The notes: a model not told the origin generated them from the sequence alone. 64,000 nucleotides of DNA from Tenodera sinensis (GCA_030765045.1 CM060962.1:94558912-94622911), one strand, 5' to 3'; counted from the stretch's first letter, positions 23,307 to 36,350 are shown. Numbers and translations are program-made.

Positions 23307-24114
23307 GGTTTCTTGCACTCCATTTTTGGACCATATATTGTTGCGAGTCAATTCAAAATTTTAATTCATTTTAAAACTATGAACTATTTTAAAGCCAATA
23401 ATGTTCATTTGATTTTGCTGTATAACCGCGGATTCTGTACTAACAATAACTGAACTAAGGAATTAATTCACCAGTGTAACCAGTGATCTTAATAGCCTCC
23501 TATGTGATTTATAATGCAAGAAAAGGTGCATTTTTTTTTCTGCTGAAGCACATGCTCACATGTTCATGTTTTCTTTATACAGAGAATCACTTCCACAGAG
23601 CATGATATCTAGCTTCTCTCTAGGCAACGTTATATGTCCTCCTCGCACTACAATGCTTTTGCAGGTAATGGCAGCAACATGACTACGCGTCTTCTGCTAG
23701 AGGCGACGTGAAATTCAACTTAGCAATTTTCCGCTCAGAATGTAATGTATGATTTTCAGCATTTATTTCCGCACTTTGTTTCTTACTCTCTAACTTAAAT
23801 TACTTTTATTTGTTGTGTTTTCATGGAGCGACCACAGTCACTAATAAATGAGCATACAGTTTGGCCATTCATTGCCAATTAAAGTGATATAATCGAGGAT
23901 AAGAGCAAAGAAAGTTCAATATGCCTCCCGGTTCGTTTTCTTAATTGACAAACATTTCAACCTCGAAGTACCTATACCAGGTGAGTCAGCTGTCATTTTC
24001 CAGTTTTATGCCCTCTGCATTTTATATTCTAACATGGAAACATCAGCCCATATGTTAGGTTCTATCCAAGTATTTAACGTCTACATATTAAACTGAAAGT
24101 TTATTTCTGAAGCC
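23307..24114. other. Unassigned
   Basis: No gene or recognised element seen. Confidence 0.5.
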
Positions 24115-24200
24115 CTAGGTAGCTCTGTTGGAACGAGCGCGCGATTCTTAAGTAATATCTGTGCTCTAGAGGTGCTTCGAATCCCTTGCATGTACTACTT
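24115..24200 (+). repeat. tRNA-like SINE head relic
   Basis: AGCTCTGTTGGAACGAGCG (A-box-like) is followed, at the correct spacing, by GGTGCTTCGAATCCC (B-box-like). A short T-run follows. It is probably the decayed head of a tRNA-derived SINE; no body was recognised. Confidence 0.45.
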
Positions 24201-24639
24201 TTTTTTCCGTATAATATTCACAAATAACGTCCGTTGAGCAATTATGTTTAAACCTATTATTTTAATTCACAATTGTTTTATTTCCATTTTATGGTATTGT
24301 TATACATATCTCTCCTGGTATAGATGCCGAGTTAGTTGTGCATCGGCTCTTGCTTCTCGTAGATTTAAATGATATCAACGCACTCAGCTGTCGAATAAAT
24401 ATTGAAGGATTGGCACAAAATAGCGAAGGCCTGGAGAATGTAGGGAGTCGGCATTCACAATAGTACACTGCATCATGCCAGTCCAATGGTGCAGAAGTCA
24501 TTATACCTATTCTATTACAAAATGTGGACTACCAACAACGATTTGAATGACAATGTCCTAAACTCTCAGGGATTTAAAATTAAACGATTGTGAATTTGGT
24601 TTCTAACCTTAAACGAGAATGGAAAAAGTTGTACAACAC

Positions 24640-24720
24640 CGAGACACGAACCCGTATCCCTAGTTTTAACGCACAGGACAGGTTATAATTCCATTTAACT
24701 ATTTGCAGGCTCGACTGAAG
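24640..24720 (-). repeat. Possible tRNA-like SINE head relic
   Basis: On the minus strand ACGGGTTCGTGTCTCGG resembles a B box, with a weak A-box-like region upstream. It is degenerate and could be chance. Confidence 0.25.
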
Positions 24721-27700
24721 GGAATTCCGAGTTCAACCGTACAACTTGTATACTAGGTACTATACCATTGCCACTTCGCGGCTTTTGGTGCGTAATTCAG
24801 TCCTATAAGACAGCTTTAATCCTTTGTTGGGGTTTTAATATCATTACTTAAACGGCAAAAGTTATTATCCATGTTATTTGAGATGTGGGAGACGAGGTTT
24901 ACGCCAAATTTTAAATAAACCGTTATTTAATAATATGTGCACTTTGACTGTAGGCGATCTATGATGGATGAGGCGTGCATCTAATTTCTTGCAACTAACC
25001 CCGGCTCTAAGTACAAGAATCCACCCTTTTCTTTTTGGTTGATGTTAGTGTACTCCTATGATAGGTACATTTTATCAGGGGCTTTTACTGAATTGCGTTG
25101 CTATGTATACACTAATAAAAAGTTCGTAAAATCGCCTGGAAACCTGGAATCCTATCTCAGTAAATGAGTCGTGTGTTTTTGAGGTGTACCTTAGCTAGGG
25201 ACGCGTTCTGTCCCTTAAACCGCTGTTCCTCCAAGCTTAGTGCATTCATCTAAAAACACCAAGCAATACTCCTTAGTAAGGACAAAACTGGACTAAAGCG
25301 TACACGTCATTTGACGGGTGGCCGACCTTCCAAAAAAATAGGGGGTGGCTGCCTCAACTGGTGTATTTGCTGAAGAGAGGCACAGCGATAATGGCCAACA
25401 TCACCACCGCCTCCAATATTCAGAATTAAAATCTTCCTAGTGAAACATTACCATAGCTTCGCACAACACTCCACATCAGAACCCTATGTCGATGAGAACC
25501 AGTCACTTTTTTATTGAACAGATTTCAAAATTTGTTGGTTGCACAGTATACAGTGGTAGTACCTAAAGGTGCAATCCTTCATGTTTATCTTTGAAGAGGA
25601 TTTAATTTAAAGGAATTTATTGCACTATCGAAACATGTAACAATTACTGCTGGTATTCTACAAAACAATCACTTCCGTGGTTTACAGTTTTTGATAAAGC
25701 GCGTTATTTACATTGATCTGTTTTTCTAACTTTTAAGAATAAACCTGGTTCACCAATGGCATACGCTAGAGAATATGGATATTCCTTCCCTTTGTCGACA
25801 CGAATGAATAGGTTCATGATTTACCTCTCCAAGTATCTTGACAATAGTTTATTCCGATCTCCAGCCGTTTTCTATTACACTGAATTTCGCTTCTTGCTAT
25901 ATCCCATTATGCGAAACATTGAAGTGGAAAATACAGCTTCGACCACAGGCATTTTCCTAATAAAATTTGAGTTGGAAGGTATACCTCAGTCAAAGGAGAT
26001 ATTGCGATTCCTCCTCTTGCAGCCACGTGTTTAGTCCGAATTTGCAGCTGGGGGGGGGGGGGGGGGTCCTGTTTTGTCTTCATAAGCGAGTATTGCTTTG
26101 GCATTTATTGCGATTGTCGGTAAGTGATCGATATTACAATGTTGTATGGAGTAAGAATGTTCCGTCAAAAGGTGTTTTTATTAAATTGATCAATCATAGA
26201 AAAGGGGATTGAAGTAATTAAATAAACTAAATAAATAAGTGCACAAGCCCGTAAGATCCCTGTCGGGCAAGGGTCTCCTACCTATGGTTCTCGCAGAGTG
26301 AGCTAGTCTCTATTCTGCTTATCGGGCCAAACATGCGAATAGCAACAAACAAACGGTCACTTCAGTATTCAATAAGCAATATGAATTTATTATTTAGTTG
26401 TCTTATCACTATAACAAGTAGTGAAAGACGCGGTCATTGACTTCCAGACAGTCATTTTCCTAATATTCAGCTGCTTCGCTGACTAAGCCTGCTGCAACAT
26501 CATCTTTGAGTCAAAAGGACAGTCTTAAATCATTAACTTCATACAACCTAAAAATAAATCGAATGGGGTCAGCTCAGAGGCCAGACAAAGTTCAACCCGA
26601 CCTAATCAGTGAACACCGCATTTAACCTTCAAATGGGCAGGTAATTCATTCCCAGAATGAGCCGGTGCTCTGTCACATGGAAACCACTTTCTTAGTATAA
26701 TATTAAGAGGAAGTGGATTGAGTAGTTCAGGTACAACCTCTTGTAAAAATATTGTGCAGGTTTTAGCTCTGTGTCAAAGCGGCTTAAGGTACGGCCGAGA
26801 AAGAGAACATTCACAATTCCTGCCACACACATTGACAGGTTTATTACAGGTGGTCACAGAAATATGTCATCAGGGTTTTCAAAAGCCTAAATATGGGAAT
26901 TAAGAGAACTAAAGAAGCCCTAATGTTTAAAGCATTCTTTATCCATGAAGAAAATGGTTTGCAAAGTCTGGTTTAAGTACAGTTTGATTCAGATATCAAT
27001 TGCAGAACTATCTTATGGTCTAATAACCTCAGTAGCATGGGATTTTTTAAGATAAACTGGATGCAACAGTTGTTTCTGCAGAATGTTTGAAACCATGGAA
27101 TAACCAATGTTCAATTGGTGAGCGGGTATACTCACTGAAGGATAGCTTCCTATACACCTTTTGAGCCTTGAGAGTTTGCACAAAACATTGTCGTCTCTGA
27201 TACTCTTGGTCTGTGCAATGTGCCAAGCTTGTATAGTCTATGACAAATGATGGGAAATTTACTGAGGCGAGGAACCCATCGGTCCGGAATTCGTTAATGG
27301 TGAAGATTCTGAGCTGCACAAACAGACTCAGATACTCCCACTTGTGTCATATGTGGGCCCACCAATACATAATAATGTTCAATGTTTTTCGTATTTATCA
27401 CACCGCACGAATTTTACTGGTAATAGACGGTTCATACACCATCAATTTGAGATATGAAACCAATGGTCTACGACGTCAAGTTACCAAGTTATGTGCATTC
27501 AAAGTAAATAGAGACTGATCAATAAATCATAACCAACAAGAAATATGTAAATAGTATCCACTGGAAATTAAATAGCACTTATTAGGTAGGTAGTACGTCA
27601 GTATTTTAGTCTGTATTTTAGAAGCATTTCTAAATTGTAATGTTACCAAAAGAGCTTAAATTGTGGACTTAACATGTGGCTGCACGCCACTGTAATGGAT

Positions 27701-27744
27701 AATGGGTTGCGAAGAACGGCTAAAGAAACATAGGGCAGCTCTAA
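24721..27744. other. Unassigned
   Basis: About 3 kb without a recognised gene. A G-run lies at 26050-26066. The frames at 25756-26034, 27047-27319 and 27240-27518 have no identifiable motifs. Confidence 0.5.
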
Positions 27745-27835
27745 AACGTGTGCTTTGGCCGCACGGTTATGCCGACTGACTGTGTGCTTACTAAATCCGA
27801 GAAATCGAGTTCAAATCCCGAGATGGGTAAACACT
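27745..27835 (+). repeat. tRNA-like SINE head relic
   Basis: TTTGGCCGCACGGTTATGCC (A-box side) and GAGTTCAAATCCCGAG (B box) are spaced as in a tRNA. They are followed by a T-rich stretch. Confidence 0.5.
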
Positions 27836-28262
27836 TTTTTTCTTTCTTTTCAATTTTGAGAGCAATATTGTGCTTCTACTTTAAAATAGCAAAATACCAC
27901 CATCATATGCAATGCATAGAGTATTGTTTACTTTTGCTTCTTCTCAGATCTGATGGCTTAGGCTCGAAGCTTACGTTTGACATTGGCCTGAAGGTGTCGG
28001 TTGGCTGTGATTGCACATGTCAATAAGAGAAATTTTCAATCTAACAGTTGACCAGTTGTAAACAATTCACAAAATGTTGAACTAAACAATAGCACAAAGT
28101 AATACGACTTCCAAAAAGAGGCGCTGATTACCTATGTGTTAGCATGACAAATGCCTAATATTGACAATAGGTGACCTTAACCTTGGAAGACATCACCATG
28201 TGGTGATGTTTCCTACTCAAGTCACCCACATCCCATTTTCTATTTTCCTTCAGCACATAACA

Positions 28263-28920
28263 TTACGTTGAAGCAGTGGCGGAAAATTACTTTTGCCGAA
28301 TTAGCCGACATTCACCTAGTGCATGGCGAAGCAGGAGGTTGTCCTGCAATAGCTGCCCGGATTTACAACAAAAAGTACCCCACTGGGCGGCAGCCGCATC
28401 GGACTGCTTTCGAATCTTGAGATCGGCGCTTGCAATAACGTGGTTCTGGGGTGCCAATAAAGCCGATTGCGGTGCAAGACGTACCCATCGCACTCCGGAA
28501 TGTGAAGGAAACGTAGTGTGTTTACTGAAACAGGAACCATCAACCAGCACTCGTACAGTGGGCGAGAATTACACAAGTGTGTGGCAAGTCCATGAGGAGC
28601 TCCTCTACCCCTTCTATCTGCAAAAGGTGCAAATTTTAACTCCGGAGGATTTATACATGGGCTTGCAGTTTTGCGAAGTCACCGGAAGGCAGTCAATGGA
28701 ACTATTTTCTGAGGTGTTGTTCACCGATGAAGCCACGTTCACCAGGGATGGACCAATTCTAAACTACAAGAACAGTCACATATTGGCATACGAAAACCAC
28801 AATCCCACTTTTCAGAAGAGCCTGGAACAGCAACTTATGGTGAATATATGGGCTGACATTTTTTCTGACCACGTCATTGGGCCATACCTTCCCTGCTCCT
28901 CGATTGCGTTGAAGTACGTG
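28263..28920 (+). pseudogene. Second broken transposase of the DUF4817 / IS630-Tc1-mariner-like group
   Basis: The N-terminal HTH is read in one frame as FAELADIHLVHGEAGG and ARIYNKKYPTGRQPH. After frameshifts, the main frame continues with EPSTSTRTVGENYTSVWQ, LLYPFYLQKVQILTPEDL, VLFTDEATFTRDG (first catalytic D intact), NSHILAYENHNP, then MVNIWADIFSDHVIGPYLP. The frame ends there, so the second and third catalytic residues are missing. The family protein is usually about 350 residues; about 215 codons remain. Its catalytic motif and HTH wording differ clearly from the relic at 6946-7890, so it comes from a different element lineage. Confidence 0.85.
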
Positions 28921-30225
28921 TGAAGTTTTCACTATGAATCTACTATTTATCTCATGAAAGAGTAAATTACACTTAAAAGAATTTTAAATTAAAAGCTGAA
29001 ACATTGGTTAACTGAAAAATCAGAACACGACACGAATGTTTTCTGTAAATTAAATTAAATTAAATTAAATTCAGCATGTACCTAAGAAAGAAGTATGTAA
29101 ATAAAAAGGAACATAAAGTACGCACTACAGAGATTTGAACCCGATCTTTACACCATGTGTACCTTCGTCGTCCTGACAACATATACATTTCGCTATGCAC
29201 TGAAACTACGAAAGCCGTCCATCTGTTTTCTTATCGTACGTTTAGCTGCAGTGGACATGATCAGTGGTGTGCATACCCCCAAGCAATTTTAAGACACATT
29301 TATGTAATTTGTGATCCTAGACCATAGGTTTCCTATCTCAAATTGATTGTCTATGAACCGTTTATTACCAGTAAAATTCGTGCGGTGTTATTCATTTATA
29401 CCCTGTGTAGTGCGGTTATTTTATGGCGAGTCCACGGACCATGCTGTTCCACGACTGAGAAAGAAAGAGTTGTGCTGTGCTGAGTAATGCATGCCCACGA
29501 CAAGAAGACTAGAGGGAAATGAAGGGCAGAGGGGGCTTGAACTGTGTATCTACTCTGGTAGCGGACCTGTTTACTAGGAAATGAGTGTATGAGAGTGGAA
29601 ATTTCTAGCTATCGGTGTGTTATGTGACAACACTGTGTATTTTAAACGAGCCTAGCATCCTTGTCATACTGGGAAACTAGTCATAAACACCGTGCGGGAA
29701 GCACAAAAGGAATACGCTACACATTCCTAAGACTTGCCTTCTTGTCCTGGGCATACAGTAGTAGTAGTCTGAGCACAAGAAATCAACAAATCTGAACTCA
29801 TCCAGGAGGTGAATATAGGATACCGATATCCTGCAATTAACAAACTGGGCCCATATCAAATGGTAGCATTAGTGACAAACCGCTTTTGTGCTGCAACGAG
29901 TGTTTTTCCTCCTGCTTTGCCATATTTTGTTTGTGTTCTGCATTTTAGGGTTATTGAACAGAAGCTCTGTAGCATTAATTGTTTATTTATAGAAGTTTTA
30001 ATACATCTCATTACATCGATCCCTTCGTGTAAGATCAACCAATTTTATCACATAAATTCTCTTCCACTGAAACGAAGCGTGGACTTCATGGACGCCTTAA
30101 CAGAAAGTGTTTCAATAAAGGGGTTTGCCGTCCAACCGCAGCACATAAATGCTGTTGTCTGGTTCTACAAGCTTGAAAAAGAACAGAATGTAAAAACTAA
30201 GTAACGGATTAAAAATGCATGTAAA
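28921..30225. other. Unassigned, with an AAATT microsatellite
   Basis: A TAAAT repeat lies at 29046-29071. A weak tRNA-like minus-strand B box (GGGTTCAAATCTC) lies at about 29130-29145. The 131-codon plus frame at 29809-30204 has no recognisable domain. Confidence 0.4.
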
Positions 30226-30366
30226 TTGGGGACCACCCAAGCATTTGCCTACTGACCCGGAAAACCACGACAAAACGTGGTCAGAGGGACCGGTACAATG
30301 GTAGTCGAACTCGAGATCTCCTGAATGCGAGCCTTACACACCACCGCGGAGCCATCTCCTTCCACA
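30226..30366 (-). repeat. tRNA-derived SINE, family F
   Basis: Read on the minus strand: GATGGCTCCGCGGTGGTGTG (A-box side), GCATTCAGGAGATC, a B box GAGTTCGACTACC, then a short body containing GACCACGTTTTGTCG. It has one copy in this window. A GA microsatellite lies just to the right (30381-30405). Confidence 0.65.
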
Positions 30367-30470
30367 CTAGTACAGGTAAATGAGAAAGAGAAAGAGAGAG
30401 AGAGAATAAAATGAAAACAATCTTACTCGGACTTTGTTAGGGCAGTAAAAAATATGGCAGTGCTTGTGCT

Positions 30471-30714
30471 GTTGTTTTTGTTGTGTTTAACGCCCGCTTT
30501 TACTACTACGGCACCACAGGCGGTGACACTGATGATACATGGAATGAAGATGGAGCACCGGTGGAATGAGATGGCGGGGGAAACCAGAGGACCCGGAGAA
30601 AACCCGCCCTGACGCCGCTTCGTCCACCACGAATACCACATGCGGATCCCTGGGATCGAACCCGGGTCGCCTAGGTGGTAGGCGAGCGCGCTAACCGCTC
30701 GGCCACGGCGCCGC
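30471..30714 (-). repeat. tRNA-derived SINE, family B, inverted copy
   Basis: On the minus strand it starts GCGGCGCCGTGGCCGAGCGG and has the B box GGGTTCGATCCC. It carries the same body as 20534-20783, including CACCGGTGCTCCATCTTC and GTAGTAGTAAAAGCGGGCG, with an ACAACAA tail. It is flanked by CAGTGCTTGTGCT (30458-30470) and CAGTGCTTCTGCT (30715-30727), a 13-bp target-site duplication with one mismatch. Confidence 0.92.
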
Positions 30715-31106
30715 CAGTGCTTCTGCTCCACTGAATCACGGATGAAGCACTAGGTACGTCTTTGTTGGTCGGTTTCCGTGTCGTTTATAACGAGGGGCGT
30801 TCACTAATATGATGAGAAAATAACAGTCATCATTTGCTTATTGTTTAAAATTTAGAAGTATTCATATTTATCTCAAAATCTGCTTCATTCTCCTGCACAT
30901 TCCAAGTGAAATGTGTTACATTCGGTTATTGAGTGCCACTTCCTTCCAGAATGTATATAATAGCTTCCCTCTGTGTTTATCTTAAATTGCCAGCCAGTTT
31001 ATAACAGATTAGCGTATGCCACTTTCAAACGAACTTTCCAATAAGCTTCTTGTTAACGAAACTAGACGACAACAATATAAAAAAGAAAGTATGTACTAGT
31101 GGTTAC

Positions 31107-31620
31107 CGAGCGGGATGGCTCAGGTGGTAACGTCTGTGCCCCGCATTCGGGAGGTCGTGGGTTTGCTCCCCGTGGCCACGCACTCTGACATGGGTCTTTC
31201 CGTTGTTTCCCCATGACATTTAAGCGAATGCTGGGGTGCATTATTTCATATCACGGTTTCCTTTCCATCACTTCCCTTCATTCCATTTCCTTATCATCTT
31301 TCACGTGCACTGCCGGGCAGATAGCGTGGATTACTGCGCATGATAATTGCTGTTCTCCGCGCTAGGTGCCGTTTGGCCGGCTCTTGTCCTCCGTCGGGGC
31401 GGGAGGGCAGGGGACGCTCAGTGCGATACCGGACCCGCGGTGTGATGGCTGCTTGGCGGGGCTTGGCGCTGGGATGAAGACATCTCAGCACTTGTTAGGG
31501 ACCTTCACGCGTCTCTGTGGCCTGTCTAGCTGCGACGCTGTGTGGCACCTTCGGTTCCCTCATTCCATCATTGCCTCCTGGGGGGGGGGGGGGTGGTAGC
31601 CATAATAGATCTGTGTAGGT
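31107..31620 (+). repeat. tRNA-derived SINE-like element, family C, GC-rich long body
   Basis: The head is CGAGCGGGATGGCTCAGG with a B-box-like GTGGGTTTGCTCCCC (C to T at a key position). The roughly 450-bp body is much more GC-rich than its surroundings and includes a G-run at 31580-31593. The right boundary is estimated. Frames across it are artefacts of composition. Confidence 0.6.
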
Positions 31621-34600
31621 CAAAGTGTCCCCCTCTATGTCTGTACCTTTACCCTTTACTTTTTTATGTAATAGACGTTTGCCAGCATAGTCAGTCCTAC
31701 CTGCTAAAGCTGGAGAAACAAAATCTGCGGATGGATCTGTATTGTCTACAGATGTAAATTAATCCGCTTTTATAAAATGCAACTTTCTTTCAAGATTAAG
31801 TCTTTACGCATGTATGTTCCAACATAAGACCAAACAAAATTAAAATAGAAAGTCATAGGTCATCATTTGCTGTGATATGAGTAAATTCAATATTTCCTGC
31901 CAGAAAATTGCTCATTTGATCCCACTGTAGCTGGTTTAATAATTTATAGGCGCATTAATTATGGGGCATTTTCATATTGGTCCACATGCGATCATCCGCT
32001 GTGCACTTAACAACTATTCCATCCATCCGTTATTCAAAGCCTGCGTCATAAATGTCCACTTCAATTGCTTCCCCCGTGTGTTTCAATATTTTGCAACTGT
32101 ATTTTCAAGATAACAGATTCAGGTATGTTATATGGAAGAGGGATATATGCAGCCCTTTAAACCAGATAGAGACCCCAACAATTTGATGGAACTTTCGAGC
32201 ACATTTCTTCTTCTTTTATAGATTTGGATAATTAAATGTTTAGCACATTAGACGTTTGCCTTCCAGGTGGGCTAGAAAATCCTCTTTTAGGCCAGCCCCC
32301 GGTGGGCAAAATTCTTAAAATTGTCATTTTTAATTTGTTATGGTAAAACATTCTCCACGAGTTTGTGATTAATTTCGTGTATGGATTATGTTTGTAGATA
32401 ATTTATAACCAATATAAAGTAACAATGAAAATGAGTAAGTAGTGTTTTGTGGATGTAGTGGTAGTTCAGATTTACTAAACTGACAAATTGTGTTTTTCAA
32501 CCTCTCGTTCTTCTTTAAGAGTTAATACTGTGCTATAGCTGCATTGGTGATGAAAGTGTGGTGTTACTGTTACCTGGTTTCTAAAATAGTTTTACTGTGA
32601 GTTACTTGTGATCTTCAGCGTGTGTCTATTACCTAATAGTGGGACAATTTAGCAACAGTGTTTAAAAAAACTAAGCATGTTGAAAGACCACGTGTAGTGA
32701 GGTGAAACAAGGAATTGTTTGGCATTTTCAAACCGGCAAACCTGTGACGAATGCCCTCCAACTAGAAGTACTGTTACTGTTAGACCTGTAATAACAGTGC
32801 TTCTAAAAAGAAATTACACCCAAATAGTAATCAGTACTCTATGCTCTTGGAAGATTCTGAAACTAGTATCTATGAAATAGTAAAACATGTAAACATTTTA
32901 ACTGGTGATCCAAATAATCCTTAGCAAGGTTTTGGAATGCACTAAAAGGTTTTGTTTTATGTTTAAACCTCGTTTACCAAATTTTACATTGTTCCACAGA
33001 AAAGTTATCTTTTTCCCTAAAACTATTAAACTTAGAAAGTAGAAGTTTACACCAATAACTTACTAGTTTTGGGTAAACATTTTAACATGATTGCTTTAAA
33101 ACATTTCATAATAACCATAAAAAGCTTAGGGTGATTAACTAGATGCTTTAGATTAAAAAGAGCCGATAATAAAGGTATAAGTTATGAACTATAGTATACT
33201 AAAAAAAACATTTTAAGATAAATAAACTACGATAGTGTCAACAGATACGATAATGAAAGCAATAATAGGACACACTTACGAAGGACTATACCTTATTTAA
33301 ACACTGAATAAGACAATGATAAAATGAGAAACACCATACCATCAGTAACTCTGTCCATAGCTATTCTCTGCAACCGGTGTAAGGTCATGGAGTACACACA
33401 TTGACACTTAGCTTCAGCATCTTTACTCCAGAGTACACAAAAGTTTATACAAAATAACACATGCTAAACCCTGTTCAAAGCAGATATTTAAGGAAGAAAA
33501 ACATGAAAATCTGCGTAGATCCGCTGCTCTTTTATTGTATGCGTTAATAACATTAAGTATGACGATACCAAAACAAAGGCAAAGTTCCCTTTTTCTGTTG
33601 TAATAAGTTCTGAAAGACTAAAATGGTGTTGCACTCTACATTCATTTCTGTATATTGAATCCACTTCTAACTGGGCGATTTCTAACATGGCTCTTCCACG
33701 AAGTATTTATTCCTTTATTGAAATTCTTGGTAACTGGATAGCACCTTATGTTAGGATCACTAGGTTCCTATGAGTACTAAAAGGTATATTAACGAAACAA
33801 AATTATCAGAAGAAAACACTTGGACAATGAAAATTGCTTCTTAAAAGGGTCTGGTTTCATATGTAATAAATATCCTGAGAGATATACGACCAGTCTTTCA
33901 CGACGAGGCAGTCTATTTCGCGATCGTTAAAACAATGGTAATGTTGACGAGTGTTTCATAGCAAGCCACTACTTAGTTTTGAAGTGTTGCTGAAAATATC
34001 TGCTTAAATTCACAATATTTTACTAAGGTTTACCCATAAATGAGTTTTTATTCGGACGTTATTCCGGAAACAAAGTCAGCAACTCTGAACAGCGCTAAGT
34101 GAGCGTTTACTTTCCATTTCCTGTACCTCCCTGGAAGCTGTCTTCCTTTCCTATTTTATGTCTGCACATACGGCTAGAGGACACTCCCTTCCTCTGTACC
34201 TGCCAACTTGTATGAACAGCCAAGAGAACTGAACATTTCAAGACCTGGAGTTCGCTTGTATTACGTTATTCTTGTCACAAGTCACCAAGTGCATGTAACA
34301 TTGAAAGTCTTAATTTAAAGAATGTCACTTAACATTAAATCTGCGATATTTTCTACATGCACTAACCATACATGCTAATTCTTGAGCTATTAGTTTCAAA
34401 TTATCTATTACCAAATCTTTGCTCTATAGAAAATGCAAATCAAGGGGGGTCCAATGGTCAGTAACAGGCAGGTAAGCACTGGACCAAGTGTGTTTCCAAA
34501 CGCTAAGGGAATGTGCAAAGGATTTGGGTGTGTTCTGTTATCTACGACACCCTTGCCAATAGTATTGTGACGTTTCGTCCTTATCTCCTTCCGTCTTGGT

Positions 34601-34881
34601 TTTAGTGGTTAGAAATGTGCATACTGAAAACACAACGCTAGGCAGCAATGTGTGAATGAATAGCTCACAATGTGATGCCTCGAAATATGCCATACATAGA
34701 AGTGAAGCCTATTTGAAGGACAAAACCCTTGCAAGCTCCACAATGATGCAAACTAGACAAACCCACTACTGCATTGTAAGAGCGTGAAATGTGCTCTTTG
34801 AAAAGAAATAATTGGCCTATAGTCATAAAGCTCTCCAGGATGACAGCTGACATCACCTGGGTTGACGCAGTGCTTTATCAG
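31621..34881. other. Unassigned, with one hairpin
   Basis: About 3.2 kb with no recognised gene. An imperfect inverted repeat (AGAAGTACTGTTACT at 32764-32778 and AATAACAGTGCTTCT at 32790-32804) could form a 15-bp stem. Confidence 0.5.
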
Positions 34882-35034
34882 GATAGTAAAATTCGCATTT
34901 TAGAGGCTAGGTAAATTGAGTCCATAATTAGTTGTTTACCATTTTCTAAGCGGTAAGCTAAGTCCCAATCTTTTTAATCCATGCGGTAAATTGAGTCCGC
35001 TGTGGGTGGCTATACCGATCGCAACGCAGCACTG

Positions 35035-35086
35035 TGACGTCAGGGATATGTCTTGATGCACCAATGAAAAGCCAATGGACATATCC
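35035..35086 (+). promoter_or_regulatory. CRE-like site and hairpin upstream of the FLYWCH frame
   Basis: TGACGTCA, the palindromic CRE/ATF consensus, lies at 35035-35042. GGATATGTC (35044-35052) and GACATATCC (35078-35086) form a perfect 9-bp stem. Both lie about 60-110 bp upstream of the FLYWCH frame inside the MULE element, where a promoter would be expected. Function is inferred only. Confidence 0.35.
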
Positions 35087-35143
35087 GTGTACAGTAAGCA
35101 GGCATACCTTCTAGTGCTATGAACAGATAGTGAATGGGCCGGT

Positions 35144-35485
35144 ATGGAAGTGATGATTTGTGAGAAAAATAGAACACTTTTTACTGTTGATAGTTACAAG
35201 TTTCGCTTTCAAAAATCATTGAAGGATGGAATTCAACGGTGGACTTGTTCTTTGAACTCGTGTAAGTGTTACATAAAATTAAGCGAAAATAACGCTATTG
35301 TAGAAAGCTTTCAGGTTAACAATCGTGATAAACCAGACTTACAGAAAATAAGTAGACAAAAGCTTACCAATAATTTAAAGAGAAAAGGAACAAAAGATGT
35401 TAGTAGTAAACTATCAAAACGATCACAAAGCGAATTAAAAGAAGGTGACAGAAACTTTAACGATGGAAGACACGACCCTCATTAA
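35144..35485 (+). CDS. FLYWCH-type zinc-finger protein of the MULE element (probably degenerate)
   Basis: The predicted 113-residue protein has the FLYWCH pattern near its N-terminus. YKFRFQKSLKDGIQRWTC supplies the aromatic/W and first cysteine, and SCKCYIKLSE supplies the second cysteine. The C-terminal histidine pair, normally HNH-like before DKPD, reads VNNRDKPD, so zinc binding is probably lost. The C-terminal half is lysine/serine-rich. FLYWCH domains are DNA-binding and are commonly fused to, or adjacent to, MULE transposases in insects. The frame ends 18 bp before the transposase frame begins, so a fusion broken by a stop is likely. The true start codon is uncertain. Confidence 0.65.
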   Translation: MEVMICEKNRTLFTVDSYKFRFQKSLKDGIQRWTCSLNSCKCYIKLSENNAIVESFQVNNRDKPDLQKISRQKLTNNLKRKGTKDVSSKLSKRSQSELKEGDRNFNDGRHDPH

Positions 35486-35503
35486 AAGGAATATAGGTAC
35501 GTA

Positions 35504-36350
35504 ATGCAGGCCTCACACTCATCCCAATCTCACCAAAAGTGCCACAGATACACGTGCTGTAATTCAACAGATGAAAATGTCACCAATAACGGTGAGCCTT
35601 TCCTAATGATAAATGATTGTGATAGCTATGTGATTGGTTTTTCAACTACAACAAACTTAACCACTATCTGTCGAAGTCTTACAGTTTACGTTGATGGCAC
35701 GTTTAAAAGCTGTCCCAAGTTTTATGCACGATTGTTCACTATTCATGCATTAGTAAATGATGTGCCACTTGCATTCTTTCTGCTGCAAATTAAGGCCATT
35801 GATACCTATATGAAAATGTTCCGTCATATTGTAACCCACTGTGATATTGGCTTAACATTTTCAACGAAAGTGATTTTTATAGACTATGAAGCAGCTATTC
35901 ACAATGTCGCAACGCTTGTTTGGTCTTCAGTTGTAATAAATGGGTGTCGTTTCCATTTAGGACAAAATTGGTGGCGCAAATACAAACCCTTGGTCTATCA
36001 AAGGAATACAAATCAAACTCCGAAAAAGGTACACTTTTAAAACATTTCTTTGGACTTCCCGTTTTACTCCCAAACGACGTACAGGACTGCTTTGTTGAAG
36101 ATCTGATGACTGTACAACCAGGAGATACAAAAATACAAGAGTTCTGTGATTGCATCCTGGAGACTTACATTGTGGCAGATTGCTTTTCCCCCCTGCTACT
36201 TGGGCTGATTTCACAGCTACCACAAATCGCGCAACTAATAGCTGTGAATCTTTTCATGCCATATTAAATGGCTTGTTTTACACTTCACACCCAAACATTT
36301 ACAACTTCGTTGACCAGCATTCATTCAGATGTGTATGTTCATTTACATAG
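35504..36350 (+). pseudogene. MULE transposase relic (follows the FLYWCH frame)
   Basis: The first frame (35504-36040) carries the MULE domain: YVDGTFKSCPKFYARLF (first catalytic D in DGTF), FFLLQIKAIDTYMKMFRHI, VIFIDYEAAIHNV (second D) and GCRFHLGQNWWRKY (C/H motif). After a frameshift near 35985 it continues as LGLSKEYKSNSEKGTLLKHF and FGLPVLLPNDVQDCFVED. After a second shift near 36175 it reads FPPATWADFTATTNRATNS, then CESFHAILNGLFYTSHPNI. All parts are present in the right order; at least two frameshifts make it non-functional. In a live element it would cut at the iterated terminal motifs. Confidence 0.88.

Noticed and set aside
22926..23351. 141-codon minus-strand frame as a gene
   Set aside because: It spans a 53-bp tandem duplication and shows no recognisable domain; composition is like the surrounding intergenic DNA.
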